Positions 43,711 through 52,597 of a stretch of DNA of 64,000 nucleotides are shown here, in pieces. Source of the stretch: JACVCS01 sp038328575 (GTDB taxonomy: Bacteria > Planctomycetota > Phycisphaerae > Phycisphaerales > UBA1924); the NCBI GenBank assembly GCA_038328575.1, contig JBBQMD010000001.1:62001-126000 (forward strand), read 5' to 3'. Below the pieces are notes generated by a model. It saw nothing but the letters and a program-made list of their open reading frames with translations. It was not told the DNA's origin and did no database searches. The first letter of the stretch is position 1; each line of letters opens with the position of its first letter. A program made the translations under genes and the position numbers.

Positions 43711-45234
43711 TCACCTCACGTCCTCCACCGCCCTCATCAGCCGCTTGGCAATAAAGTCCGCGACCAGCCAGCCGCGCTGCGTCACCATCACGCGCGCACC
43801 CCGAATCACCAGCAACCCATCGCCCTCCAACTCGTCAATCTCACGCCGCCACGCCGTCGCGGCCCCCGCACCCGCAACCTCACCAACCGCCCCGCACGCC
43901 GCCCCCACCTCCACGCCATCGCACAGCCGGATGCCCGTCATCATCCGTTCGCGCACCGCTCGCCGCGGATCAGGCGGCTCATAGCCCGTGACCGGCGCAT
44001 AGCCCCCATCGCTAAAATCCAAATACTGCGCAAGCGCCGGTCGGTTCTTCCAACGATGACCCGCTCGCGCGAACTCCCCGCCGCCTGACACCTCGACGTG
44101 CGCACCGCCCGAAGCCGCATCCCGAAACGATCCACCCCCACTCGCATACACATGCCCGCTGGCGCTCGGCCCCGCCGCGAGCCACTGCTCGTGCCACCAA
44201 TACGCCAGGTTGTGCCGGCTCTCCTGCCCGGGCACCGCGTAGTTGCTCACCTCATACCGCCGCAGCCCCGCCGTCGCCAGCGTCGCGCCCGTCATCTCAA
44301 ACATGTCCGCCTCAACGTCATCTTCCACCGCCACAAACTCACCCGCCCGCAAACGCGCCGTCATCGCCGTCGTCGCCTCATACGTCAGGTTGTAACACGA
44401 CAAATGCGTCGTGTTCAGCCCCAGCGCAGTCTCCAAATCGCTCGCCCACTCCGCCAGCGTCTGGCCCGGCACGCCATAGATCAAGTCAACGCTCTGCCTT
44501 CCTATCCCCGCGGCCCGCGCCAGCTCGATCGCCCGCTGAACATTCGCCGGGTCGTGCCAGCGCTCCAGCGTCTTCAAGTGACGCGGGTTGAAAGACTGCG
44601 CCCCAACGCTCACGCGCCCAACACCAAACTGCCGCAGCAGCGCCATCAACTCCGCGCTTGTACTCTCCGGATTGCACTCAACCGTGAACTCCGCCCCCGG
44701 CGCAACCGCGCTCAGCGGCCTATCCCTCAACTCACCCCCACCCCCACCCCCGCTGTTCAACGCCACGCCCGCTCGACGATCAAGTCCCGCCCCGTCCGCC
44801 GCCGCCCTGATCATCGACAGATCAAACACCTCCGCCATCGCCTTGAGCACCCGCTCCCACAGTTCAACCCGCATCAAACTCGGCGTCCCCCCGCCCACAA
44901 AGATCGTCCGCAGCGGTCGCGGCGTCCCATCCGCCCCACACGCATGCACGCTCAGCCCCCGCAGCTCCTCAATCAACCGATCCGCGAACGCCGCCTGCTG
45001 GTCCTTCTTGTCCACGAACGAGTAAAAGTCGCAGTAGTGACACTTGTGTACGCAAAACGGCGTGTGGATGTACAGCGATCTCACCGCCTCGCCCCCGCCC
45101 CCACTTTCACCCGCCCGCCCGCGAGCCTCGCCCTCAAGCGCCGCCCGTGCCGAAGGCGTCCCGCCCTGAGGCGAACCCACCTGGTGCAGCACGACATCGG
45201 ATTGGTCAGGCGTGTGTGTCACAACGTGTTCCAT
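43711..45234 (-). CDS. HemW-like radical SAM protein (coproporphyrinogen III oxidase-like)
   Basis: 507 aa from the ATG at 45234; an in-frame start at 45261 is possible. SAM cluster C61-x3-C65-x2-C68 in FCVHKCHYCDFYS, then TIFVGGGTPSLM, FTVECNPEST, RVSVGAQSFNPRHLKTLERW and SVDLIYGVPGQT. The Phe after the last Cys and Gly-rich N-terminal spacer fit HemW (heme chaperone) better than oxygen-independent HemN, which has an extra Cys (CxxxCxxCxC). A Gly-rich insertion of ~35 residues lies before FTVECN. Convergent with the RluA gene. Confidence 0.86.
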   Translation of the reverse strand: MEHVVTHTPDQSDVVLHQVGSPQGGTPSARAALEGEARGRAGESGGGGEAVRSLYIHTPFCVHKCHYCDFYSFVDKKDQQAAFADRLIEELRGLSVHACGADGTPRPLRTIFVGGGTPSLMRVELWERVLKAMAEVFDLSMIRAAADGAGLDRRAGVALNSGGGGGGELRDRPLSAVAPGAEFTVECNPESTSAELMALLRQFGVGRVSVGAQSFNPRHLKTLERWHDPANVQRAIELARAAGIGRQSVDLIYGVPGQTLAEWASDLETALGLNTTHLSCYNLTYEATTAMTARLRAGEFVAVEDDVEADMFEMTGATLATAGLRRYEVSNYAVPGQESRHNLAYWWHEQWLAAGPSASGHVYASGGGSFRDAASGGAHVEVSGGGEFARAGHRWKNRPALAQYLDFSDGGYAPVTGYEPPDPRRAVRERMMTGIRLCDGVEVGAACGAVGEVAGAGAATAWRREIDELEGDGLLVIRGARVMVTQRGWLVADFIAKRLMRAVEDVR

Positions 45235-45363
45235 CGCATCAGCAGCCAACCCGACTTTCACAGCGACTTCCCGCTGCTGAGGAGCAACACCGCTCCCGCT
45301 GAACTTGATACGCTATCCTCCCGCTCAGCCGCTGGATTTTCGCGATGCCTTGAGCAGCAACGC

Positions 45364-45392
45364 GGGGGGGCCGGGTTCGCGGGGGGTGGGGG
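45364..45392 (+). repeat. G-quadruplex-type motif upstream of FHA gene
   Basis: Runs of 7, 3, 6 and 5 G separated by CC, TTCGC and T lie about 45 bp before the GTG of the FHA gene, so they would be in its leader or promoter. Four runs of at least three G with short loops can form a quadruplex in DNA or RNA. Confidence 0.6.
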
Positions 45393-45437
45393 CATCTAGA
45401 CGCGAACATCGTTCGCCCGGACCGGAGGAACTCGCCT

Positions 45438-46007
45438 GTGCAAGTCGCCCTTGTGATGGTCAAAGCTGACGGATCCGCCCGCGAACTCCCCTTGGACAAA
45501 GCGTCCACGCTGATCGGGCGCGACGAGGGCGCCAAGCTCCGCATCCCCGTGCCCGCAGTCTCAAGACGCCACTGCGAAGTCGTCGCCAGCCTCGCCCAGG
45601 TCTCCATCAAAGACCTCGGTTCGTCCAACGGCACCTACGTCAACGGCCGAAAAGTCCGCGAAGCCACCCTCGCCCCAGGCGACCTCATCACCGTCGGCCC
45701 CGTCGTCTTCGTCGTCAAGATCAACGGCGACCCCGCCAAGATCGACGCCAAAGACTGCTACGCCGCCGGCACCGTCGGCCTCGAAGACGATGATGACGAC
45801 GACCTGCCCATCGATAGCGCCCGCCCCACCACCTCGATCAGCGGCAAGCCCCCCGCGCCCGCCCCCGGCTCCAAGCAGCCCCCCACCACCATCGGCAAGC
45901 CCAGCGTCTTCGATGACGACGACGAGGGCGGCGACCTCAAGGACCTGCTCAAAGACCTCAAGTTCGACGACGACGACGATGACATCGACGCGTCAAAGAA
46001 GAAGTAA
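45438..46007 (+). CDS. FHA domain protein with acidic tail
   Basis: 189 aa. GTG at 45438 with GGAGGA about 8 bases upstream. The FHA domain fills residues ~1-95: LIGRDEGAKLRIPVPAVSRR then HCEVVASLAQVSIKDLGSSN and GTYVNGRKVREA, with the Gly-Arg, Ser-x-x-His and Asn-Gly contacts to phosphothreonine intact. The rest is a Pro/Asp-rich tail with two Asp runs and KDLLKDLKF, suited to binding a basic partner. It presumably reads phosphothreonine written by a Ser/Thr kinase, none of which is in the window. Cytoplasmic. Confidence 0.88.
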   Translation: MQVALVMVKADGSARELPLDKASTLIGRDEGAKLRIPVPAVSRRHCEVVASLAQVSIKDLGSSNGTYVNGRKVREATLAPGDLITVGPVVFVVKINGDPAKIDAKDCYAAGTVGLEDDDDDDLPIDSARPTTSISGKPPAPAPGSKQPPTTIGKPSVFDDDDEGGDLKDLLKDLKFDDDDDDIDASKKK

Positions 46008-46043
46008 GCCCCCGCTCCCGTTCCTTGGTGCGCCCCTCACGTT

Positions 46044-47453
46044 TCACGCGCCAGGCAGCGCCGACGGATCTCGCAACACCTTCTCAAACGCCTCCGCGTA
46101 TTGATCCAGCAGCGCCCGGCTCGCGCTCGGGAAGCTCGGCAGTTTGATCAACGTGCCATTGCCCGCCGTTGTCCTCGTCAGGTTCTTCCCGTCATACACC
46201 CGCGCGCTCGCAACCGGGTCGTGGCGCAGTCGCGCCAAGTCCAGCCAATGGCCCTCAGTAAACACCGGCTGCTGGTGCAGCAACGGATACCGCGGCGCGC
46301 TCACCAAACATCCCTCCGCCTGCAACGCCTTGACCACCGCCTTGGTCGAGACCTTCTGCACCGACTCGTCAAAGCCCACCAGAAACTCAAAGTACACCCG
46401 CTTCGAGTGCTCCAGCCCCGGGTCGCCATTCATGAAGCAACGCAGCCCCAGCTTCGCCAGCCGACGGCTCAGATACTCGCAGTTGTCATTCCGCACCGTA
46501 TTGCGCTCATCGAGCCGCCGCAGTTGCGTCCGCGCCAGCGCCGCGCTCAATGGCGACATCCGAAACTTGTACCCAAATCCCGTCGCCGCGAATCGACCAA
46601 ACGGATGATCGATCGCCTTCAAAGGCACCAGCCGCTCATACTGCCCGAACCGCGCCGCCTTCAGCAGCACGTCGCTGTCCTTCGCCACCAGCAACCCGCC
46701 CTCGGCGCTCGGCACAAGCTTGTTGCCCTGCAGGCTGAACACCGCGACATCGCCGATCAGCCCGAGCTGAATGCCGCGATACGTCGCCCCGTGCGCGTGG
46801 CTGGCGTCTTCCATCAGCTTGAGCCCGTGCCGCTTGCAGATCGCCACCAACTCGTCCATCTTCGCCGGGATGCCAAACAGATGCGTGACGATGATCGCCT
46901 TGGTGCGCTCAGTCACGCGCGCTTCAACATCCGCCGGGTCCAGCGCCAGCGTCTCCGCGTCCGCCTCGGCAAACACCGGCACTCCCCCCACATGCAGCAC
47001 CGTGAGCACGCTGGACCACCACGTCGTCGTCGGAACGATCACCTCGTCGCCCGGCCCAATATCAAGCGCGTGCAGCCCGGCCAAAATCGCCGCGGTTCCA
47101 TTATTGTGCGACAGCACGTTCGGCGCAACCCGAAACCCCTTGCCCGCCAGCGCAGGTATGAACTCGCCAACGTCCACCGCTGGCAAACCCAGATACTCCG
47201 CCCACTCGCACTCCAGCGCCAGCGCCTCGGGATGCGGACACGGATACCCCCCCATCGCGCCCGGTAGGTGCCCGCTCGAAAGCTCGCCAGACCTCAGCAC
47301 CCGCAGCACCGCCTCCTCGTCCTCCGGCCCGATCAGCGGCCAACGGTTCGCCTCCACCTGCGATCCACCGACCGCGGGCATCCCCCCCAAAATCGCCGGG
47401 AGTGTGCGGCCGGAGGCGATGCGATCGTGCGCAGACGGGCTGACCATGCTCAT
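46044..47453 (-). CDS. DegT/DnrJ/EryC1/StrS-family PLP aminotransferase
   Basis: 469 aa from the ATG at 47453 (MSMVSPSAHD); MVSP at 47447 is also possible. PLP-binding features: HNNGTAAILAGLHALDI (phosphate region), EDASHAHGATYRG with Asp216, and FSLQGNKLVPSAEGG with the Schiff-base Lys245. Family enzymes aminate keto-sugars for surface glycans or other secondary products. ~70 residues longer than typical at the N-terminus. It stands next to a secreted protein gene on the same strand, 106 bp upstream; no other sugar genes are adjacent. Confidence 0.88.
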   Translation of the reverse strand: MSMVSPSAHDRIASGRTLPAILGGMPAVGGSQVEANRWPLIGPEDEEAVLRVLRSGELSSGHLPGAMGGYPCPHPEALALECEWAEYLGLPAVDVGEFIPALAGKGFRVAPNVLSHNNGTAAILAGLHALDIGPGDEVIVPTTTWWSSVLTVLHVGGVPVFAEADAETLALDPADVEARVTERTKAIIVTHLFGIPAKMDELVAICKRHGLKLMEDASHAHGATYRGIQLGLIGDVAVFSLQGNKLVPSAEGGLLVAKDSDVLLKAARFGQYERLVPLKAIDHPFGRFAATGFGYKFRMSPLSAALARTQLRRLDERNTVRNDNCEYLSRRLAKLGLRCFMNGDPGLEHSKRVYFEFLVGFDESVQKVSTKAVVKALQAEGCLVSAPRYPLLHQQPVFTEGHWLDLARLRHDPVASARVYDGKNLTRTTAGNGTLIKLPSFPSASRALLDQYAEAFEKVLRDPSALPGA

Positions 47454-47559
47454 GGCTACATCGTACAAAGTTGAGGCGTTGATCGCCAAAGAAAAGGGAC
47501 CCGCGTGCGCGAGCCCCTCTGGGGAACACAAACAACTTCAGCGTTCAACCATCCCGGTC

Positions 47560-48483
47560 TTAGCGACCGCCGCCGCCGGGGACAATGCCCGTCACCGGCG
47601 TATTCACGAACTCGCGCACCGAGGCGAGCTGGTTATCGGTTGTGAGCGACACGAACCGACGCGAACTGCCGCCGCCACCAGCGCGAATCACCGTCGGCCA
47701 GTACGGATAGCCGTTGATCGCGCGATGAAGATAGTCCGGGGCATCCACGATGATGTGGCCCTGATAATACTTGGGCTCCGGGACATCGCCGAACCACTGG
47801 TCGCTCTCGACCAGCGAGGTGATCAGGCCGATCACGTCGCGCCCGCGATCTTCCTTTGTGCGGACCGGCTCTCTGTTGTTCTGCTGGTTCTGCGTGAACG
47901 GCGAACCGCTGCTGCCGCCGCTCTGGTTCTGGAGCACCTTCTCCAGGTCGATCTCGGGGGCCTCGTCGTAGATCGGCATCACAAAGAGCAGATCATTGAT
48001 GTCGTACAGCTCAACGCGCCGCGTCGTCTTGTTGAAAATCTCCTTCGGCCCAACCTGAATCGCGCCGACATCGCTCATCTGCCAAGTCGTCGCAGTGCCC
48101 GACTCCTGCGAGTAGCGCGCCAGCACCTTCTCGAGCACGACGATCCCCGCAAGGCCCTTGTACGAGGCACTGATTTCCTGATCGCGATCCAGACCGCCGG
48201 AGCGGTCGCCGCGCCACAAGACGTCAAACGACGCGCCAGTTTCCTTCGCCAGGAAGTCGATGATGTTGCCCAGCCGGGTGCTGGATTCCTCAATCGTCAC
48301 GAGCGTCTGCAAGCGCTGCAGATTGTCACGCGCAGGGTTGCCGCTCGGACGAACCGCCAACTTGGTCGGCTCAGTCGCAGGTGCCGCGGACTGCGCGCTG
48401 ACCGGCAGGACGCACGTTCCGGCGATGGCAACCAGGGTGCCGATCTGCAAGACCGAACGAGTGAGGGTGTTCTTCAAAGCCAT
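47560..48483 (-). CDS. Secreted protein of unknown function (secretin N-domain-like)
   Basis: 307 aa. ATG at 48483 with AAGGAGC 5 bases upstream. Sec signal LQIGTLVAIAGTCVLPVSAQ. The middle (LGNIIDFLAKETGASFDVLW, then GLAGIVVLEKVLARYS, VELYDINDLLFVMPIYD) resembles the STN/secretin N-domain pattern in which a short beta-alpha unit precedes a strand; DVIGLITSLVESDQWF and IIVDAPDYLHRAINGY follow, a layout seen in planctomycete pilus/secretin-like proteins. Two Gln/Asn/Ser/Gly-rich linkers. No pore domain is present, so it is not a secretin itself. Confidence 0.65.
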   Translation of the reverse strand: MALKNTLTRSVLQIGTLVAIAGTCVLPVSAQSAAPATEPTKLAVRPSGNPARDNLQRLQTLVTIEESSTRLGNIIDFLAKETGASFDVLWRGDRSGGLDRDQEISASYKGLAGIVVLEKVLARYSQESGTATTWQMSDVGAIQVGPKEIFNKTTRRVELYDINDLLFVMPIYDEAPEIDLEKVLQNQSGGSSGSPFTQNQQNNREPVRTKEDRGRDVIGLITSLVESDQWFGDVPEPKYYQGHIIVDAPDYLHRAINGYPYWPTVIRAGGGGSSRRFVSLTTDNQLASVREFVNTPVTGIVPGGGGR

Positions 48484-48795
48484 GTACCGCTCCTTGATGT
48501 TCCCACGAAGAGGGAGATATCCACTGGTCTACAGACCGCCGACCGGGAAAGTGTATCGGCTTCGCGTCACCTTTGCACGACACAATCTCACCGCACGGTT
48601 CGACGCGCCAGATGCGCCCAAGTTCCCATCCACGCCCAGAAATCTCATTCCCATGAACATTTACCTGAGTCCCCGAAACCCACCTGCCGCCCCCCCTCGC
48701 CCCCACCAACAACCTCATCAACCCTCAACCCGCGCCCCCTCACAAATCCCGCGAATCCCGCCCCCCCCGAAAAACACCGCCGCGCTCGCATCCCC
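48484..48795. other. Intergenic region upstream of the secreted-protein gene
   Basis: 312 bp with a C-rich segment (about 48,690-48,780). It should hold the promoter of the minus-strand gene starting at 48483 and the end of the exporter operon. No gene, terminator with T-run or RNA is recognisable. Confidence 0.4.
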
Positions 48796-49854
48796 TCAGT
48801 TCTTCGCCGGGCCCGGCAACTCCGCGTCAATGAACACGTCCACCACCTGACCCGCAAACAACCTCGTCCGCGGCGTGCCCACCACCTCAAACAGCACCTC
48901 CACCACCCGCGTATCCACCCGCTCCACCGTCGCCCCCGTCAACTCCGTCTTCGGCTGCGCCAAAGGCTCAACCCACAGCCACCGCAGCTCAAGCGATTCG
49001 CTCGCCACGCCACGCACCCGCGCAACGCCCTTGGCGCGATCCCTCAGCAGCGGCGCGTCTTCCTCATCCACCCGAGCCCGCACATGCAGCGTCCGAAGAT
49101 CGCCGATCACCAGCGCCGACGCCGACGTCGGCACAAACTGCCCCGGCTCGATGTTCCGCTTCAGCACCGTCGCATCAATCGGCGACCGCACCGTCAGCCG
49201 CTCGATCCGCAGCCGGATCGCCTCGACCTCTGACTTCGCCTGCGCAAGCTCCGCCTCCGCCACCGCAATGTCCGGCGCCCACGCCCCCGCCCGCATCAGT
49301 TGAAGCCGCGCCTCATTCTGCCGAACGTCCGCACGCGCCACGTCCACCGCAAACGTCCGCCGCGTGATCTCCGACCCCGACACCGCCTGGCTCGTCGCCG
49401 CCCGCTGCGTATCGGCAAGCTGCGATTCCGCGTCCGCCAGCAACGCCGTCGCCCCCGCCACCGCCGCCTCCAATGCCGGAACATCCTCCGCCCGCGGCTG
49501 CGCTCTCAATCTCGCCAACCGCGCCGCCGACGCCGCCTCCGCGCTCGCCGCCCGCACCAACTCCGCATTCAGCAAGCGCGTGTCAAGCCGAAACAGCGGG
49601 TCGTTGCGCTTGACGCTCCCGCCCACCAGCGAAAAAACTTCCGCCACCAGCCCGCCCTCGGGCGCCGCAATAGCGACGTTGCGCGACGCCGCCTCGATCG
49701 TCCCCGCCGCCGCGATCCCCCTCTCAAACGGGTTCACGCTCGGCGCCGCCGCCGGTGCCGGCGGGATGGCTTTGTCTTGCCCCTCCGTCGCCACCGCATA
49801 CAGCGCGACCCCCAGCCCAAGACACGCAACCATGATCGTCAGCCACTTAATCAT
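48796..49854 (-). CDS. HlyD-like periplasmic adaptor (DevB/MacA type)
   Basis: 352 aa. ATG at 49854 overlaps the ABC ATPase stop by 4 bp. A single N-terminal membrane helix (WLTIMVACLGLGVALYAVAT), then the lipoyl-like half (GIAAAGTIEAASRNVAIAAP, VKRNDPLFRLDTRLL), a helical hairpin (AELVRAASAEAASAARLARL, EVEAIRLRIERLTVRSPIDA) and the beta-barrel (VLKRNIEPGQFVPT). It links the inner-membrane ABC complex to an outer channel. Together with the two upstream genes it makes a DevBCA/MacAB-like exporter; the substrate is unknown. Confidence 0.88.
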   Translation of the reverse strand: MIKWLTIMVACLGLGVALYAVATEGQDKAIPPAPAAAPSVNPFERGIAAAGTIEAASRNVAIAAPEGGLVAEVFSLVGGSVKRNDPLFRLDTRLLNAELVRAASAEAASAARLARLRAQPRAEDVPALEAAVAGATALLADAESQLADTQRAATSQAVSGSEITRRTFAVDVARADVRQNEARLQLMRAGAWAPDIAVAEAELAQAKSEVEAIRLRIERLTVRSPIDATVLKRNIEPGQFVPTSASALVIGDLRTLHVRARVDEEDAPLLRDRAKGVARVRGVASESLELRWLWVEPLAQPKTELTGATVERVDTRVVEVLFEVVGTPRTRLFAGQVVDVFIDAELPGPAKN

Positions 49855-50672
49855 TCCTGTTCCCCCGCACCCGCTCGGGCCCGTGCCTCGGCGTGCTGCT
49901 GCTGCTGTTCCTGATACACGAAATCATCCGCCTTGGCCTTGATCATCCCGTCGTCCATCTGCTCGATGCGGTCCGCATAGTGAAACACGCGATTATCATG
50001 CGTCACCACCAGCACGCATCGCGACTGGCCCTGATCGTCCATTGAGCGCGAAGCGCCCCTGATCAAATCCATGATGGTCTGGCCCGTGTGCGCGTCCAGC
50101 GCCGCCGTGGGCTCGTCACACACCAGCAGTCGCGGGTTCCCCACCAGCGCACGCGCAATCGCCACGCGTTGCTGCTGCCCGCCCGAGAGTTGCGACGGAC
50201 GCGATCGCAGGCGATCACCAAGCCCCACCGCGCTCAAGGCGTCCCCGGCTCGCCGCAGCGCCTCGCGCTGCGAGACGCCCCGGATCACCAGCGGCACCGC
50301 CACGTTCTCCACCGCCGACAGCGGCGCCAACAGGTTGAACTGCTGAAACACAAAGCCCACGATGCTGCCCCGCCGCCCAGTCTTGGCGTCCCCGCGCAGC
50401 GAGGCCCAGTCGGTCCCAAAGAGCTCGACGCTCCCGCTGTCCGCGTCCAGCACCCCCGAGATGATCGAGACGAGCGTGGTCTTGCCGCAGCCCGACGGGC
50501 CGACCAGCATGACAAGGCTGCCGCTGGAGACTTCCAAGTCCACGCCGCGCAAGGCTTTGACTTCGGTCGCGCCCTTGCCAAACGACTTCTTGATCCCGAC
50601 GCATCGGATCGCCGTAAGCGCCGCGGGTGTCGCCGATGCAGTGAGCGCGGCAGAGTTCGGCGTGCTCGTCAC
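49851..50672 (-). CDS. ABC transporter ATPase (LolD/MacB/DevA type)
   Basis: 273 aa. GTG at 50672 overlaps the permease stop (GTGA). Walker A GPSGCGKTT (58-66), signature LSGGQQQRVAIARALVGNPR and Walker B LLVCDEPTAALDA, H-loop VTHDNRVF. The C-terminal Gln/Ala/Glu-rich tail (YQEQQQQHAEARARAG) extends beyond the usual family length. Powers the exporter with the permease and the HlyD-like adaptor. Confidence 0.93.
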   Translation of the reverse strand: MTSTPNSAALTASATPAALTAIRCVGIKKSFGKGATEVKALRGVDLEVSSGSLVMLVGPSGCGKTTLVSIISGVLDADSGSVELFGTDWASLRGDAKTGRRGSIVGFVFQQFNLLAPLSAVENVAVPLVIRGVSQREALRRAGDALSAVGLGDRLRSRPSQLSGGQQQRVAIARALVGNPRLLVCDEPTAALDAHTGQTIMDLIRGASRSMDDQGQSRCVLVVTHDNRVFHYADRIEQMDDGMIKAKADDFVYQEQQQQHAEARARAGAGEQE

Positions 50673-51796
50673 TTGAACACCACCGCCGGCTCAAGCCGGA
50701 GCACACGCTGAAGCGACAGCAACGAACCCACCGAGATGCACAGGATCATCCCAACAAAGCTCGCGGCAAACAGCCACGCCGGGAACAGCACCGCAAGCTC
50801 CACCCCCGGCTTTCGCGACAGCAACGCAAACAGACCCGTCAGCCCCACGCCACACCCAAACCCGATGCAGCCCACCCACACCGCCTGCAGCAGCACCATG
50901 CCGATCAGCGCCGGACGCTTGGCACCCATCGCCTTCAGCACGGCGTAGTTCTTCGAGTTCTCCAGCGTGAACTGATAGAAGATCGCGCTCGACACCGCCA
51001 GCCCGATGATCACCCCCAGCAACACCGTAATTCCAAAGTTGATCCCGATGCCCGTTTCGTTCAAAATGAAATCGACGGTCTTGGCTCGCATCTCGTCGGT
51101 CGTGAACGCCGCGATGTCGGGCAGCTCGCCAATCCGGCGCTGCACTTCCTTCACGTCCTCGCCAGGCTTCACCTTCACGAGAATGAACGTCATCGCGTTC
51201 CGCCCCAGCGGCACAAACGTCACCGCCTGCTCGTACGTCGTGTACAGCAACGCCGGCGAATCAAACCCGCTCTTGGCCCGGCAGAACCCCACCACCACCG
51301 CGCGCCGATCGTTCAGCTTGAGCTGGTCGCCAATCCGCACGTTCTCCAGCTTCGCGCGAGCGGACTCTTCAACAAACACCGCCCCATCGATCTTCAGGTC
51401 TTCAAGCCGGCCCTCGGTCACCTCCGGCGGCTGGCCCACCAGCGTCGTGCGGTCCACGCCGACAAGGTTCACAAACCGTTGCCCGCCGCTCGGCAGGTCG
51501 CACGTCACCCGCGCATTAAAAAACGGCTCGGCCCACTGCACGCCCCTGACCGACCGGACGCGAAACAAGTCCGAGTCCGACAGCGGGCGCGTCTCGCTCA
51601 CCCAGCGAACAAACGGATCAGCCACCCACAGATCCGGCTGCGTCACATTCTGCAGCGGCCCCGTCGCGCGGATCAGCAGCCCCAGAAAAATCGCACCCTG
51701 TTGCGAGATCAAAAGTACCGCAAACGACAGGCCGACCACCAGTGCCAGGTACTTGGGCCGGTCGCCCAGAAGCATTGCCAGCGCGATGCGCCACAT
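50669..51796 (-). CDS. ABC transporter permease (FtsX/MacB/DevC type)
   Basis: 375 aa from the ATG at 51796; a TTG two codons earlier is possible. N-terminal helix (YLALVVGLSFAVLLISQQGA), a large periplasmic domain (about 45-245), then three helices (GITVLLGVIIGLAVSSAIFY, IGMVLLQAVWVGCIGFGCG, WLFAASFVGMILCISVG). KNYAVLKAMGAKR is the conserved FtsX cytoplasmic loop. First gene of the three-gene exporter operon; tRNA-Thr lies upstream on the same strand. Confidence 0.9.
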   Translation of the reverse strand: MWRIALAMLLGDRPKYLALVVGLSFAVLLISQQGAIFLGLLIRATGPLQNVTQPDLWVADPFVRWVSETRPLSDSDLFRVRSVRGVQWAEPFFNARVTCDLPSGGQRFVNLVGVDRTTLVGQPPEVTEGRLEDLKIDGAVFVEESARAKLENVRIGDQLKLNDRRAVVVGFCRAKSGFDSPALLYTTYEQAVTFVPLGRNAMTFILVKVKPGEDVKEVQRRIGELPDIAAFTTDEMRAKTVDFILNETGIGINFGITVLLGVIIGLAVSSAIFYQFTLENSKNYAVLKAMGAKRPALIGMVLLQAVWVGCIGFGCGVGLTGLFALLSRKPGVELAVLFPAWLFAASFVGMILCISVGSLLSLQRVLRLEPAVVFK

Positions 51797-51954
51797 GGTC
51801 AAAGACCCCTACCCGCAAGCGACGCCGCCAGGATCGCAAACGGTTCACACAACACACTGACACGAGATTCCACACACCGCCGCGGGCCTTCGCGTCGCCG
51901 TCAACGGTCAGTACAACCACCGCCGTCAAACCCTGCCTCGCGGCACCGCGCTAA

Positions 51955-52026
51955 AGCCACTTCAGGGATTTGAACCCTGGACCTATGCTTTACGAAAGCA
52001 TCGCTCTACCGCTGAGCTAAAGTGGC
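51955..52026 (-). tRNA. tRNA-Thr (CGT)
   Basis: 72 nt. Acceptor GCCACTT pairs with AAGTGGC, D-arm TAGCTCAGCGGTAGAGC, anticodon stem ATGCT/AGCAT with loop TTCGTAA giving anticodon CGT (reads ACG, Thr), T-arm CCAGGGTTCAAATCCCTG; discriminator T. CCA is not encoded. Confidence 0.95.
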
Positions 52027-52182
52027 GAAATCACTCGCCGACCATGGAAACGCTCCACGCCGGGCGAGGGGGATGATTGGCGGCTGACGCCCCGAATTCC
52101 AGCGCCGCATCGATTCGCCAGCCAGGAAGACCGAATCTCGCCTCGCCAATCGCCCTCTGCCGCCCGCGCCGCCACCCCTGGC

Positions 52183-52473
52183 TCATCCCATCATCACGGT
52201 CATGCAGCCTATCGTGATCATGCCCCCGTGCGCCGTGGAATCACCCATCCGCGCGGCGGGTTTATTGCCGATCAACACCTTACTCGACCCCATGGCGATG
52301 GTGTCCGGTGGCCCCACGCATACGCACATGTGCCCAACCACCGCCGCCGGCATGAACCCGATCAACACCACCGGCGGCGTCGGCGGCCCAAGCACCGGCC
52401 CGCCCACATGCGGAACTATGCCGGTCACGGCGGGACAGACGTGCAAGTCTCCGATTCTGGCTGCGGGGGGCAT
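52183..52473 (-). CDS. PAAR-domain spike protein
   Basis: 96 aa. ATG at 52473 with GGAG upstream. A single PAAR domain: MPPAARIGDLHVCP, HVGGPVLGPPTPPVVLIGFM then PAAVVGHMCVCVGPPDTIAM, GSSKVLIGNKPAARMGDSTA and HGGMITIGCMTVMMG, with the Cys/His zinc-binding pattern (HVCP, HMCVC, HGG). It forms the tip of the VgrG spike. No C-terminal toxin extension. Last gene of the vgrG operon on the minus strand, 124 bp after the secreted protein gene. Confidence 0.9.
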   Translation of the reverse strand: MPPAARIGDLHVCPAVTGIVPHVGGPVLGPPTPPVVLIGFMPAAVVGHMCVCVGPPDTIAMGSSKVLIGNKPAARMGDSTAHGGMITIGCMTVMMG

Positions 52474-52597
52474 GGATGAAACTCCGGATTGGGCCCGAGG
52501 ACTGGCTGGCAGAATGCTCTTAAGACGCGAATCACACCTCAATCTTCGCAAAGATTGCCGATCACCTATCTTCTACAAGCTCGACGACGGCTAGCTC

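Noticed and set aside
51955..52182. tRNA-Thr as integration site of the vgrG island
   Set aside because: The operon lies on the 5' side of the tRNA, whereas islands insert at the 3' end; no direct repeat of the tRNA end or integrase gene is seen.
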